Shown here: one piece after another, positions 52,018-61,387 of the stretch | Position numbering within the stretch: position 1 is the first letter of the stretch | How the letters are laid out: every line of letters begins with the position of its first letter | Origin: Hymenobacter metallilatus | GTDB taxonomy: Bacteria > Bacteroidota > Bacteroidia > Cytophagales > Hymenobacteraceae | NCBI RefSeq assembly: GCF_003944705.1 | Contig: NZ_RWIS01000004.1 | Span: 124,001-188,000, forward strand | Direction: 5' to 3' | DNA length: 64,000 bases | Notes under the pieces: generated by a model | Told to the model about the DNA's origin: nothing | The model's input: the letters and a program-made list of their open reading frames with translations, nothing else | Databases searched by the model: none | Position numbers and translations under genes: made by a program

Positions 52018-53718
52018 CTACCAGAACTTCACGTACAGGGCCGTAAGCAGCAGCATGGTCACCACAATCAGCGACATGGTTTGGGTGCTCACCCGGAACA
52101 TGCCAGCGTCCAGGTGAATGGCGCGGGGGTTCACCACCGGACCGGCCAGGCTCACGCCCACCATCAACACCATGGTCATGGCAAACGACAGGCCCATGCA
52201 AATCAGGAAGGGTATTTCGTACACGCCCTGCGCATTGGGGAAGGCCGTGTAGAGCAGGGTTTCGGGACCCAGCACCGCCGGGGCGTAGTTGTTGAAGAAC
52301 ACCGACAGCGCAAAGCCGGCCAGAATGCCCACAATACCGGCCGTGGCCGTGGTGCGCTTCCAGAACATACCCAGTAGGAACACCGCCAGAATACCGGGCG
52401 AGATGAAGCCGGTGTATTTCTGGATAAACTGGAAGCCACCCTCGCCGCCGATGCCCAGCAGGTCTTTCCAGGTCATGGCCACGCTTAGCACCACCGCCGC
52501 CAAAATGGTGAGGCGGCCCACCCACACCTGCTTTTTCTCGGTGGCGTCCTGGTTCAGGTAGCGCTTGTAGATGTCGAGGGTGAAGATGGTGGAAATGGAG
52601 TTGACCTTGCCCGCCAGCGAGGCCACAATGGCCGCCGTGAGGGCCGCCATGCTCAGCCCCTTCAGGCCGTTGGGCAGGAAGGTGAGGATGGCCGAGTAGG
52701 CGTTGTCGGAGTTGAATGCGCCGGTAGAAGCCATTTCGGCCTGCAGGGAGCCGTTCCGGTAAAGCACGTAGGCGGCAATGCCGGGCAGCATCACAATTAC
52801 GGGCATCATCAGCTTCAGAATTCCGGCGAACAGGATGCCGGTGCGGGCCGTGTGCAAATCGGCCCCGAGGGCGCGCTGGGTAATGTACTGGTTGCAGCCC
52901 CAGTAGTTCAAGTTCACAATCCACTGGCCGGCAAAGTACATGGCAATGCCAGGCAGGGCCAGGTACTTATCGATTTCCACCTGGGGCGTGGCCGCCGTAG
53001 GCTTGTCGAAAATCATCTTGAAGTGGTCGGGGGCCTTTTCCATAAGGGCATTGAAGCCGGAGAAAGCGCCGCCGCCCAACCCAAACTTGGTACTCACCAG
53101 CGAGAGGGCAATGTAGGTGGTCACCAGACCGCCTACCACCAGCACCACCACCTGCACCACGTCGGTGTAGCCTACCACCTTCATCCCGCCCAAGGAAATC
53201 AGCAGGGAGAACAGGGCCAGCAGCACGATGATAACGTGGAAACTGTCGCCGCCCACCAGGTTGCTCAGGGCCAGCGCCCCGAGGTAGAGAATGGAGGTAA
53301 GGTTGACCAGCACGTACAGGAACAGCCAGAAAATACTCATAATCAGGCTGAGCGTGGAGTTGTAGCGCTGCTCCAGAAACTGCGGCATCGTGAAGATTTT
53401 GTTCTTCAGGTACACCGGCATAAAGAACACGGCCACGATGATGAGCACCACGGCCGCCACCCACTCGTAGGCCGCTACGGCCACGCCCACCTTAAACCCG
53501 CTCCCGCTCATGCCAATGAACTGCTCGGCCGAGATGTTGGAGGCAATCATACTCGCCCCGATGGCCCACCACGTGAGCGAGCCTTCGGCCAGAAAGTAGT
53601 CTTTGGTGCTTTGCTCGGCTTTCTGCTTGCTTTTGTAGATGTAGAACCCGTAGGCCGAAACCCCAATCAGGTACACAAAAAAGACAATCAGGTCAAGCGT
53701 AGTCAGGTTATTACGCAT
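52018..53718 (-). CDS. sodium/solute symporter (SSS family), probable L-arabinose transporter
   Basis: The 566-residue membrane protein has about 14 hydrophobic helices. The opening LDLIVFFVYLIGVSAYGFYI is followed by the family's DYFLAEGSLTWWAIGASMIA and SNISAEQFIGMSGSGFKVG, with sodium-site residues. The WIVNLNYWGCNQYITQRALG stretch in the middle and LAGKVNSISTIFTLDIYKRY are SGLT signatures. It lies between araA and the GH43/GH27/GH127 genes, so sugar uptake (L-arabinose or arabino-oligosaccharide monomers) by sodium symport is the natural inference. The 310-base gap to araA is full of repeats. Confidence 0.88.
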   Translation of the reverse strand: MRNNLTTLDLIVFFVYLIGVSAYGFYIYKSKQKAEQSTKDYFLAEGSLTWWAIGASMIASNISAEQFIGMSGSGFKVGVAVAAYEWVAAVVLIIVAVFFMPVYLKNKIFTMPQFLEQRYNSTLSLIMSIFWLFLYVLVNLTSILYLGALALSNLVGGDSFHVIIVLLALFSLLISLGGMKVVGYTDVVQVVVLVVGGLVTTYIALSLVSTKFGLGGGAFSGFNALMEKAPDHFKMIFDKPTAATPQVEIDKYLALPGIAMYFAGQWIVNLNYWGCNQYITQRALGADLHTARTGILFAGILKLMMPVIVMLPGIAAYVLYRNGSLQAEMASTGAFNSDNAYSAILTFLPNGLKGLSMAALTAAIVASLAGKVNSISTIFTLDIYKRYLNQDATEKKQVWVGRLTILAAVVLSVAMTWKDLLGIGGEGGFQFIQKYTGFISPGILAVFLLGMFWKRTTATAGIVGILAGFALSVFFNNYAPAVLGPETLLYTAFPNAQGVYEIPFLICMGLSFAMTMVLMVGVSLAGPVVNPRAIHLDAGMFRVSTQTMSLIVVTMLLLTALYVKFW

Positions 53719-53780
53719 GGAAGTTGGTGGGAAGGCAGGCGGTTGAAGTGTGGGAATGGGGAATATTCTGGTGGTCCCGG

Positions 53781-54015
53781 AACGTCATTCCGAGCGAAGC
53801 CGAGGAATCTCGCGTACTGATGTTGTTGAAAAAGAATGTCATGCTGAGCGCAGCCGAAGCATCTCTACCGCTTCGTTCGGGCGTTTCACTAGCCCAGGGT
53901 TTAAACCCTGGGCTATGGAGTGGCTACGGCTGTACGGCTGGTTACCTCGGCATCATCAGCACGCGAGATGCTTCGGCTACGCTCCGCTTCGCTCAGCATG
54001 ACGTTCTGGTTGGCA
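53781..54015. repeat. compound GTCATTCCGAG / GTCATGCTGAG repeat block with a 26-bp perfect palindrome
   Basis: Between the symporter and araA are CGTCATTCCGAGCGAAGCCG (about 53781) and GTCATGCTGAGCGCAGCCGA (about 53839). Inverted partners end GCTCAGCATGAC (about 53991-54002) and GGCATGACG. At 53890-53915 is a perfect palindrome whose half-site is TAGCCCAGGGTTT. No gene fits. The same families occur at 12327-12488, 17283-17310 and 33789-33887. Confidence 0.8.
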
Positions 54016-54028
54016 TGACGTTCTGATT

Positions 54029-55519
54029 TTACCGCTGACTGAAAGCCACGTCGTTGTAGCGAAGCTCGTTTTTGAAGGTGCGCAGCTTGGTTTCCTCGTC
54101 GATGATGAGGTACTCGATACCGGCCATTTCAGCGAAGTCTTCGAGGTACTCGGCGGTGAGGTTCTGGCTGTACCCGGTGTGGTGGGCGCCGCCGGCGTGA
54201 ATCCAGGCGGCTACGCCGGTTTTCAGGTCGGGCTTCACCTTCCAGAGCACGCGGGCCACGGGCAGCTTGGGTAGGTCCTGCTCGGGCGCTACGGCTTCCA
54301 CCTCATTCACAATCAGGCGGAAGCGGTGGCCCAGATCCACGATGGTGGCGTTGAGGGCGGGGCCGGCGGGGCAGTTGAACACCAGGCGGGCCGGATCAGC
54401 CTTGCCGCCAATGCCCAGCGGGTGTACCTGCACTTTCACCTTACCCTCCGAGATGGTGGGGCAAATTTCCAGCATGTGGGAGCCCAGTACCAGCTCGTTG
54501 CCGGGCTGGAAGTGGTAGGTGTAGTCTTCCATAAAGGAGTTGCCGCCGGGCAGGCCCGCGCCCATCACCTTCATGGCGCGCACCAGGGCCGCCGTTTTCC
54601 AGTCGCCTTCCCCCCCAAAGCCGTAGCCCTCGGCCATCAGGCGCTGGGTGGCAATGCCGGGCAGCTGCACCATGCCGTGCAAATCCTCGAAAGTATCGGT
54701 GAAGCCGATGGCCTTCTTCTCTTGCAGGAACCGGCGCATCCCGGCCTCAATGCGGGCCGCATCGCGCAGACCGTCGCGCTGGCTGCCGCCCTCCCGCAGC
54801 GAGTCGCCCAGCTCGTATTCCTGCTCGTAGGTGGCCAGCAGCGCGTTTACCTGCTCCTCGCTCACCTCGTTTATCACGGCCACCAAATCGCCAATGCCGT
54901 AAGTGTTCACCTCGTAGCCAAACTTAAACTCGGCTTCCACCTTGTCGCCCTCGGTTACGGCCACGTAGCGCATGTTGTCGCCGAAGCGGACGATGCGGCC
55001 ACCCTGCCAGTCGGCCCAGGCGCAGGCTGCGCGGGCCCAGATGCTCAGGCGCTCCTGCGTGTCGGCGCTCTGCCAGTGGCCCACCACCACCTTGCGCTTC
55101 ACCCGCATGCGCGACGTGATGAAGCCAAACTCCCGGTCGCCGTGCGCCGATTGGTTGGTGTTCATGAAGTCCATGTCGATATCCGACCACGGAATATCCC
55201 GGTTGAACTGGGTGTGCAAGTGGGCCAGGGGCTTCTGCAGAATCTTCAGGCCATTGATCCACATTTTGGCAGGCGAGAAGGTATGCATCCAGGCAATCAG
55301 GCCCACGCAGTTCGGGGTGGTGTTGGCTTCCTGAATCAGCTTGTATATCTCGGCTGGTCCCGTCAGTACGGGCTTGTACACCACTTTAATGGGCAGCGCC
55401 GAGCCCAGAGCTTCGGCAATCTGCTGGGAGTGCTGAGCCACCTGCTCCAAAGTTTCGGGGCCGTAGAGGTGCTGGCTGCCGGTAATAAACCAGGCTTCGT
55501 AGTGGGAAATGTCTAGCAT
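54029..55519 (-). CDS. araA: L-arabinose isomerase
   Basis: The 496-residue cytosolic enzyme converts L-arabinose to L-ribulose with a divalent metal. It aligns over its full length with AraA: opening [40 protein letters not shown], and the metal-binding residues in [20 protein letters not shown] and [10 protein letters not shown] with a histidine further on ([16 protein letters not shown]). E. coli AraA has 500 residues. It is the third gene of the run araB-araD-araA, 139 bases after araD, with a LacI-type operator in that gap. Confidence 0.97.
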   Translation of the reverse strand: MLDISHYEAWFITGSQHLYGPETLEQVAQHSQQIAEALGSALPIKVVYKPVLTGPAEIYKLIQEANTTPNCVGLIAWMHTFSPAKMWINGLKILQKPLAHLHTQFNRDIPWSDIDMDFMNTNQSAHGDREFGFITSRMRVKRKVVVGHWQSADTQERLSIWARAACAWADWQGGRIVRFGDNMRYVAVTEGDKVEAEFKFGYEVNTYGIGDLVAVINEVSEEQVNALLATYEQEYELGDSLREGGSQRDGLRDAARIEAGMRRFLQEKKAIGFTDTFEDLHGMVQLPGIATQRLMAEGYGFGGEGDWKTAALVRAMKVMGAGLPGGNSFMEDYTYHFQPGNELVLGSHMLEICPTISEGKVKVQVHPLGIGGKADPARLVFNCPAGPALNATIVDLGHRFRLIVNEVEAVAPEQDLPKLPVARVLWKVKPDLKTGVAAWIHAGGAHHTGYSQNLTAEYLEDFAEMAGIEYLIIDEETKLRTFKNELRYNDVAFSQR

Positions 55520-55544
55520 GGGTGAAAGAAGCCGGTTTCAGCTA

Positions 55545-55560
55545 ACACAAACGATAATGT
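55545..55560. promoter_or_regulatory. LacI-family operator between araD and araA
   Basis: The core ACACAAACGATAATGT (plus-strand reading) is a degenerate version of the consensus with an ATAATGT right half, matching the site at 30482-30497. It lies 26 bases upstream of the araA start. It suggests an internal promoter for araA or repression of read-through from araBD. Confidence 0.65.
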
Positions 55561-55658
55561 TTACAGTGCAGCAGTCCGGCGGGGTGGTAAGCGTTGAAGA
55601 ATGTTTTCGGAGAAGAAATGGCGCAGCAGCCCGTTGCAGCAAGCCGCCGCGGCCGGTT

Positions 55659-56360
55659 TTAGCTTTGGCCGTAATAAGAATGTACGCCGTGCTTGCGCTC
55701 GTAGTGCTTCTGAATCAGGGCTTCTTTCAGGCGGGGCACGTCGGGACGGAGGGTGCGACTGAGGTAGGCCATGCGAGCCACCTCTTCCAGCACGGCGCTG
55801 TGGTACACGGCTTTTTCCACCGTTTTGCCCCAGGTGAAGGGCGCGTGGTTGCTGAGCAGCACCATTTCCACCTCCTCGGGCGAGAAGCCGCGCCGCTGAA
55901 ACTCGTTGATGATCTGCCAGCCAGTCTGGTGCTCGTAGTCGCCGGCAATCATCTGGTCATCCATGGGCGGGGCGCAGGGAATGTCCACCGTAAGGTGGTC
56001 GGCGTGAGTGGTGCCCAGAATCGGAATGTCCAGCTGGGCCTGGGCCCAGGCCGTGGCGTAGGTGCTGTGCGTGTGCACAATGCCCCCGATATGCTCCCAG
56101 TGGCTATACAGCACGGCGTGGGTTTTAGTGTCCGAAGAAGGCCGCTTGCTGCCTTCCACCACGTTATTGGCGAAGTCGAGCACCACAATATCTTCGGCTT
56201 TGAGCGTGGCGTAGGGCACGCCGCTGGGCTTAATGGCAAACACCCGCCGCTCCCGGTCCACTACGCTGGCGTTGCCGAAGGTGAAGAGCACCAGCCCCAG
56301 AGCCGGCAGCTGCATGTTGGCCTCGTAGCAGGCCTGTTTCAGTTGCTGGTACTGGCTCAT
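55659..56360 (-). CDS. araD: L-ribulose-5-phosphate 4-epimerase
   Basis: The 233-residue class II aldolase-family enzyme converts L-ribulose-5-phosphate to D-xylulose-5-phosphate. Visible signs: LVLFTFGNASVVDRERRVFA, IKPSGVPY, and the zinc histidines in GGIVHTHSTYATAWAQA with LLSNHAPFTWGK. E. coli AraD has 231 residues. It overlaps araB by 4 bases (ATGA), so it is translationally coupled, and araA follows. Product xylulose-5-phosphate feeds the transketolase/transaldolase in this window. Confidence 0.97.
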   Translation of the reverse strand: MSQYQQLKQACYEANMQLPALGLVLFTFGNASVVDRERRVFAIKPSGVPYATLKAEDIVVLDFANNVVEGSKRPSSDTKTHAVLYSHWEHIGGIVHTHSTYATAWAQAQLDIPILGTTHADHLTVDIPCAPPMDDQMIAGDYEHQTGWQIINEFQRRGFSPEEVEMVLLSNHAPFTWGKTVEKAVYHSAVLEEVARMAYLSRTLRPDVPRLKEALIQKHYERKHGVHSYYGQS

Positions 56361-58057
56361 GCGTGCTGGGCGGTTACGGTGGCGGCTACTTCGCTGGTCA
56401 TGGCCGGCGTGCTCTGCTCCACAAACTGCCCGAAGGCCTGGTACTGCTCGTAGCGGCGCTGGTAGTCGGCCACGCGGGCCGGGTTGGGGGTGTAGGTTTC
56501 CGCAAAGCCGTTGCCCATGGCCTTCTGGGCCGTTACCACATCGGGGTGAATACCGGCCGCCACGGCCGCGTACATGGCCGAACCCAGGGCGGGTGCCTGG
56601 TCCGACTCGGCTACTTTGATGGGGCGGTTGAGCACGTCGGCCAGGGTTTGCATCATAAAGCCCGATTTCTTGGCCACGCCACCCAGCCCAATCACCTGCT
56701 TGATGGGAATACCTTCCTGCTCGAAGCGCTCCACAATCTGCCGGGAGCCGTAGCAGATGGACTCCACCAGGGCCCGGAAAATCTGGGGGGCCGAGGTGCC
56801 CATGGTCAGGTTCATCAGGGCGCCTTTCAGGGCCTGGTTGGCATCGGGCGTGCGGCGGCCATTTACCCAGTCCAGGGCCAGCACCTGCGAGTCGTCGGGG
56901 TGCACGGCGGCGGCGGCCACGTTTAGCTCAGCCATCATCTTGTCGCTGAGCTCCTGGTGCAGTGCCTGCTGCTGCTCCGCCGTCAGTACCGCCGACTGCG
57001 GCAGCAAGGTGCGCAGGGGCCACTCCAGCACGCCCCGGAACCAGGCCAGCAAATCGCCCACGGCCGACTGGCCGGCTTCCAGACCCAGCATGCCGGGAAT
57101 TACGGAGCCATCTACCTGCCCGCAGATACCGGGCACCAGCTTCTCTCCTACTTCGTGCATGGGCGCCACCACAATGTCGCAGGTGGAGGTACCCATTACT
57201 TTCACCATCGAGTAGGCCTCAATTTCGCCCGCCACGGCCCCGGCGTGGGCATCAAAGGAGCCCACGGCCACTACCGTATTCGTGGTGAGGCCCAGGCGCT
57301 GCGCCCATTCCTCAGAGAGGTGGCCGGCTACTTCGTCGGCGGTGTAGGTTTGCTCGAACAGCCGCTCGCGCAGGCCGCCCAGCTTTGGCTCCAGCAAGGT
57401 CAGAAACTCCTCGGAGGGCAGGCCGCCCCAGCTTTCGTGCCACATGGCTTTGTGGCCGGCGGCGCAGCGGCTGCGCTTGAACGTGCTTAGCTCGCCGCCG
57501 GTGAGCAGCAGCGTCAGCCAGTCGCAGTGCTCCATCCAGGAATAGGCGGCCCGGGCTACGGCCTCATCTTCGCGCAGCACGTGGGTAATTTTGGCCCAGA
57601 ACCACTCCGAAGAGTAGATACCGCCCTCGAATTGGGTGAAATCCTCCCCGCCCCAGGTTTTGGCCAGGTGGTTGATTTCGGCGGCTTCGGGCAGGGCCGT
57701 GTGGTCTTTCCAGAGCACAAACATGGCGTTAGGGTTATCCTCAAAGCCGGGCTTGAGGGCCAGAGCCACGCCGTGCTCGTCCACGGGGCCGGGCGTGGAG
57801 CCGGTGGTATCTACCGCCAGGCCCACAATCTGCTCGGCGGGCACGTTTTGGGCCACGCGGCGCACGGTGGCCTCCAGCCCTTCCATATGATCCAGCGGAT
57901 GCTGGCGGAACTGGTTTTGGGTGGCGTTGCAGTAGCGCTGCTCTTTCCAGCGGGCATACAAATGCACCGCCTGGGCTATTTCCTGGCCGGTATGGGCATT
58001 TACCAGTACGGCCCGCACGGAGTCGGAACCGTAGTCGATACCAATGACGTATTTCAT
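56357..58057 (-). CDS. araB: ribulokinase
   Basis: The 566-residue FGGY-family kinase phosphorylates L-ribulose. It starts at ATG 58057 (MKYVIGIDYGSDSVRAVLVN). Motifs: the ATPase phosphate loops IDYGSDSVR and MGTSTCDIV, VDTTGSTPGPVDEHG, and DALPT-type EWWGGLPSEEFL-like region. The last block is GLGGVAKKSGFMMQTLADVL. Same length as E. coli AraB. It is the first gene of araBDA; upstream a tandem 8-bp repeat and palindrome fill the 103-base gap to galM. The frame continues upstream through that repeat (PHNLTTS repeats), which is not coding. Confidence 0.96.
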   Translation of the reverse strand: MKYVIGIDYGSDSVRAVLVNAHTGQEIAQAVHLYARWKEQRYCNATQNQFRQHPLDHMEGLEATVRRVAQNVPAEQIVGLAVDTTGSTPGPVDEHGVALALKPGFEDNPNAMFVLWKDHTALPEAAEINHLAKTWGGEDFTQFEGGIYSSEWFWAKITHVLREDEAVARAAYSWMEHCDWLTLLLTGGELSTFKRSRCAAGHKAMWHESWGGLPSEEFLTLLEPKLGGLRERLFEQTYTADEVAGHLSEEWAQRLGLTTNTVVAVGSFDAHAGAVAGEIEAYSMVKVMGTSTCDIVVAPMHEVGEKLVPGICGQVDGSVIPGMLGLEAGQSAVGDLLAWFRGVLEWPLRTLLPQSAVLTAEQQQALHQELSDKMMAELNVAAAAVHPDDSQVLALDWVNGRRTPDANQALKGALMNLTMGTSAPQIFRALVESICYGSRQIVERFEQEGIPIKQVIGLGGVAKKSGFMMQTLADVLNRPIKVAESDQAPALGSAMYAAVAAGIHPDVVTAQKAMGNGFAETYTPNPARVADYQRRYEQYQAFGQFVEQSTPAMTSEVAATVTAQHA

Positions 58058-58067
58058 CAAGGGTGAA

Positions 58068-58160
58068 GTTGTGAGGTTGTGAGGTTGTGAGGTTGTGAGG
58101 TTGTGAAGCTGTAGGCCTTGGATTCGGCGTTTCACAACTTCACAAATTCACAACTTCACC
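58068..58160. repeat. GTTGTGAG tandem repeat and inverted partner in front of araB
   Basis: Five 8-bp units GTTGTGAG (last one GTTGTGAA) run from 58068 to 58107. The inverted partner TTCACAACTTCACAAATTCA then ACAACTTCACC extends to 58160, into the end of galM. The motif also occurs at 22226-22330. It could fold into a long RNA stem upstream of araB. Confidence 0.75.
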
Positions 58161-59359
58161 TATTGGCGCACGCCGAACTTGTAGACGGTGCTGGATTGCA
58201 GGGTCTGGCCGGGCTTGAGAATGGTGCTCGGGAACGTGGGCTGGTTGGGCGAGTCGGGGAAGTGCTGGGTTTCCATGCAGAAGCCGGCGTGTTTGCCGTA
58301 GGTCTGGTTGTTGGCACCTTTCAGGGTACCATCCAGGAAGTTGCCGGTGTAGAACTGCAGGCCGGGCTCGGTGGTGGTTACCTCCATGGTGCGGCCGGTG
58401 GTGGGCTCGTATACGGTAGCGGCCGGGTGCAGGCCGGTAGTCTGGTTGAGCAGCCAGTTGTGGTCGTAGCCGCCGGGCACCTGGGCAATCCGCTCCCCAA
58501 TGGTATGGGGCGTGGTGAAGTCGAAAGGCGTGCCTTTCACGGGGCGCAGCTCCCCGGTCGGAATCAGGCCCGCATCCACCACGTTGTAGCGGTCGGCGGC
58601 AATGGTTACCTCGTGGCCCAGCACGTCTTTGCCCCCACTGAGGTTGAAGTAGGCGTGGTTGGTGAGGTTAACAGGCGTGGCCTTGTCAGTAGTGGCCGAG
58701 TAGTCGATTTTCAGGGCATCGTCGGCCGTGAGGGTGTATACCACCGTCACGCGCAGGTTGCCGGGGTAGCCTTCTTCCCCATCCTTGCTGAGGTAGGTGA
58801 GCTTCAGGGTCTGGCCCTCGGCGGAAGTGCCGGGCTCGGCCTGCCATACCACCTTATCAAAGCCTTTTTTGCCGCCGTGCAGGGTATTTTCGCCGTTGTT
58901 TTTGGCCAAGGTGTACTCCTTACCATCCAGGGTGAACTTACCCCGGGCAATGCGGTTGCCGTAGCGCCCAATCAGGGCCCCGAAGTAGGGTCCCGACTTC
59001 AGAAACTCGGGGCTCTGGTAGCCACTCACGCTATTGAAGCCCAGCACCACTTCGCCCGGCTTGCCCGCTTTGTCGGGTACCAGCAGGCTGGTGATGGTGC
59101 CGCCGTAATTGGTGATGCTTACCTTCAGGCCGTGGGCATTGCTGAGGGTATAGAGCTGTACCTCGGTGCCGTCCTGGGTTTTGCCGAAAGACGCGGCCCC
59201 CGGTGCTGCCGCAACGGTTTGGGTTGAATCAGTCATGGTAGGAGATGAGCCGGAGTTCTGTTCAGTTGAGGCCGATGGGTTACAGCTTGTAGCCAGTAGC
59301 AGCCCTGCCAGCAGTGCAGTGTTTCCGGTAGCCACAGCGGCCCTTAGGGAGTGTTTCAT
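58160..59359 (-). CDS. aldose 1-epimerase, lipoprotein
   Basis: The 399-residue protein has a lipoprotein signal (LLAGLLLATSC) and a mutarotase fold. GalM motifs seen: ITNYGGTITSLLVPDKAGK, IGRYGNRIARGKFTLDGKEY, LTNHAYFNLSGG, KGTPFDFT, and YDHNWLLNQTTGLH. It interconverts alpha and beta anomers of aldoses, here likely L-arabinose or galactose released outside the inner membrane. A periplasmic location is unusual for E. coli GalM but common in this phylum. It precedes araB in the same direction. An operator lies 190 bases upstream. Confidence 0.92.
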   Translation of the reverse strand: MKHSLRAAVATGNTALLAGLLLATSCNPSASTEQNSGSSPTMTDSTQTVAAAPGAASFGKTQDGTEVQLYTLSNAHGLKVSITNYGGTITSLLVPDKAGKPGEVVLGFNSVSGYQSPEFLKSGPYFGALIGRYGNRIARGKFTLDGKEYTLAKNNGENTLHGGKKGFDKVVWQAEPGTSAEGQTLKLTYLSKDGEEGYPGNLRVTVVYTLTADDALKIDYSATTDKATPVNLTNHAYFNLSGGKDVLGHEVTIAADRYNVVDAGLIPTGELRPVKGTPFDFTTPHTIGERIAQVPGGYDHNWLLNQTTGLHPAATVYEPTTGRTMEVTTTEPGLQFYTGNFLDGTLKGANNQTYGKHAGFCMETQHFPDSPNQPTFPSTILKPGQTLQSSTVYKFGVRQ

Positions 59360-59547
59360 GAACAGTGAACAGAAGAGGTGGGATGGATGGGAAGAACGTG
59401 GAAACAGCCTGCAACCTGATCCGGGGCAAGGCGTGGGCTGGACGTTTTGGTAGTCTCCCGAGTGAGGGTCACAGACCGTTGCCGAAATTCGGCTAAATCG
59501 GGTGACTCCACTAAGGGAAGTGTAAAGTAAAAAAAGGTTTTGTATTC

Positions 59548-59563
59548 ACACAATCGTTTGTGT
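59548..59563. promoter_or_regulatory. LacI-family operator upstream of aldose epimerase / araBDA
   Basis: ACACAATCGTTTGTGT is identical to the site at 21057-21072. On the minus strand TACTTTAC, close to the -7 promoter element, follows about 20 bases later, so the site is positioned to repress the galM-araBDA transcript. Confidence 0.78.
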
Positions 59564-59628
59564 AATCAAGAGAAAATAAATGGGAGAGAAAGTCGTATTC
59601 TGACCTCCTGCTCCCGGATATTCTACTT

Positions 59629-61341
59629 TCACAACACCCTGACTTTTTGTGTAAACCACCCGCTTGAGCGGCTAATCTTCACCAGATAAATCCCTGCTGC
59701 CAGGGAGGCCTTCACCTCCAGCCTGCGTTGGGCCGGCGCGAACTGCTGCTGGTATACCCGCTGGCCTTGCTGGTTATACACGGCCACGTCCGTGGCTTCC
59801 GCCCTGGCCAGACCGCCCAGGTCGATGCTGAATCCCTCGCCCGAAGCCGGCACCGGATACACACTGATGCCTTGCAGTTGCTTACCGGAGGCCGTAGCGG
59901 TAGTGGTGCCCACGGCCGTCAGCGTCCAGCGCTGGCAGGCACAGCCGTTGTAGTCCCAGAGGCCGAGCTGCTGCCCGGCCGTAGTAGAGGCAAATGGCAC
60001 TTCTACTACCCGGTTGCCATTGGCGGAGGCCATTACCAGCGTACCATCGTTGGCGCGCTCCAGCCGGAAGCGTTGGCAAGGCAGCCCGTTGTAGGCAAAC
60101 AGCTGCAGCTTGGCCCCGGCATCGGGGGAACAACCGGCCACATCGGCAGCTAGCCCGCCCAGGGCATTTGTAATCTTGTACTCGCCGTTGCCCAGGGCCG
60201 TTAGGTCCCAGCGCTGGCAGTCGAGGCCGGCCGGAGTGCCCTGGGCAATCTGCTGGCCCGCCACCCCGGTGCAGCCCCAGGCATCCCAGATCAGATTGCT
60301 ATTCTGGTTCCTGATTTCGTAGCGGCCCGAGGCCACCCAGTCGCGGCTTACCGTGGGCCAGCCGGCGGCCGTCCAGCTAAGCCGGGCAATACTGAGCTTG
60401 GGGGCGCCGTTGTCTTCCCCGTCATAAAAATGATGGGAAAAATAGCTGATGCCGCTTTCCTCGTAAATACCGGTGTGCCCGGGGCCGATGTACCGGCCGC
60501 TGGAGCTTAGCAGCACCGTGCCGCCGTTCTGGTTCAGGTCTACCCCATTCTGGTCAAGAAAAGGGCCCGTGGGCGAAGCTGAGCGGCCCACCTGCACCTG
60601 GTAGGTACTATTCACGCCCTGGCAGCAGCTGCCCCGGTTCACAAACAGGTAGTAGAAACTCCCCCGCTTACTCAGGTAGGCAGCTTCTACGTTCCCATTG
60701 GCTACGGCGTATTGCTGCGTACCGGCCCCATTAAGCAGCTTACCGGTGGTAGGATTGAGCTGCACTATCCGCAGGCCCCCGAAAAAAGAACCGTATGAGA
60801 ACCATACGTCGCCGTTGGCGTCCTTGAACACGGCCGGGTCGATGGCGTTGGCCTGGCTGCTGGCCGTCGACGATAGTACTTCGCCCTCATCTACCCAGCG
60901 GTAGTTAGGACTGGCTGGGTCCAGCGTAACGTTGGTAGCCAGCCCAATGGCCGACACCTTGGAGCCAAACGTGGAGCAGGAGTAGTAGAGGTAATACTTG
61001 CCGTTCATGTAGATGCACTCCGGGGCCCAGAAGTTACCCTGAAAACCGGCCACCTTGGTGTTAATCCAGCTCGGATAGGCATTATTCACGAACACCGCCC
61101 GGGGGCCCGGCGTCCAGTTTACCAGGTCGGTGGAGTACAGGCTATAGATGCCCTGCCCGGTGGCAAAAATCCAGTACTTATTGCCCTCCTTCACAATAGT
61201 GGAAGGGTCATGCACCCCTATCAGGCCCTGCAGGGCATAGGCCCGGGGCAGCAGTCCGCCCAGGAGCAGAAAAGCCGTGAGTGCAACCAAGCGGCAACCC
61301 CTGAAGCCCGGGGCCAACGCAGTGCGGAAACGTAGTAGCAT
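59629..61341 (-). CDS. GH43 arabinanase with ricin-type lectin and T9SS sorting domain (second copy)
   Basis: The 570-residue protein parallels the gene at 50087: signal peptide (FLLLGGLLPRAYA), GH43 residues in GVHDPSTIVKEG, NAIDPAVFKDANG and GNVEAAYLSKRGSFYYL, and the NRGSCCQGVNSTYQVQVGRS mark. In the acid loop EAA replaces EAP. A ricin-type lectin follows (LIWDAWGCTGVAGQQIAQG; CQRWDLTALGNGEYKITN) with a C-terminal type IX sorting domain (ISVYPVPASGEGFSID...QKVRVL). It should be surface-exported and act on arabinan. It is followed by the operator region of galM and preceded by another GH43 gene. Confidence 0.92.
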   Translation of the reverse strand: MLLRFRTALAPGFRGCRLVALTAFLLLGGLLPRAYALQGLIGVHDPSTIVKEGNKYWIFATGQGIYSLYSTDLVNWTPGPRAVFVNNAYPSWINTKVAGFQGNFWAPECIYMNGKYYLYYSCSTFGSKVSAIGLATNVTLDPASPNYRWVDEGEVLSSTASSQANAIDPAVFKDANGDVWFSYGSFFGGLRIVQLNPTTGKLLNGAGTQQYAVANGNVEAAYLSKRGSFYYLFVNRGSCCQGVNSTYQVQVGRSASPTGPFLDQNGVDLNQNGGTVLLSSSGRYIGPGHTGIYEESGISYFSHHFYDGEDNGAPKLSIARLSWTAAGWPTVSRDWVASGRYEIRNQNSNLIWDAWGCTGVAGQQIAQGTPAGLDCQRWDLTALGNGEYKITNALGGLAADVAGCSPDAGAKLQLFAYNGLPCQRFRLERANDGTLVMASANGNRVVEVPFASTTAGQQLGLWDYNGCACQRWTLTAVGTTTATASGKQLQGISVYPVPASGEGFSIDLGGLARAEATDVAVYNQQGQRVYQQQFAPAQRRLEVKASLAAGIYLVKISRSSGWFTQKVRVL

Positions 61342-61387
61342 ACGAGTAAGAATGGCTGATGTAGGAAAGTGTTAACAGCAAGGCTGT

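Noticed and set aside
58058..58135. N-terminal extension of AraB through the tandem repeat (HNLTTS repeats)
   Set aside because: The extension is only translated repeat DNA; ATG 58057 gives the normal ribulokinase start.
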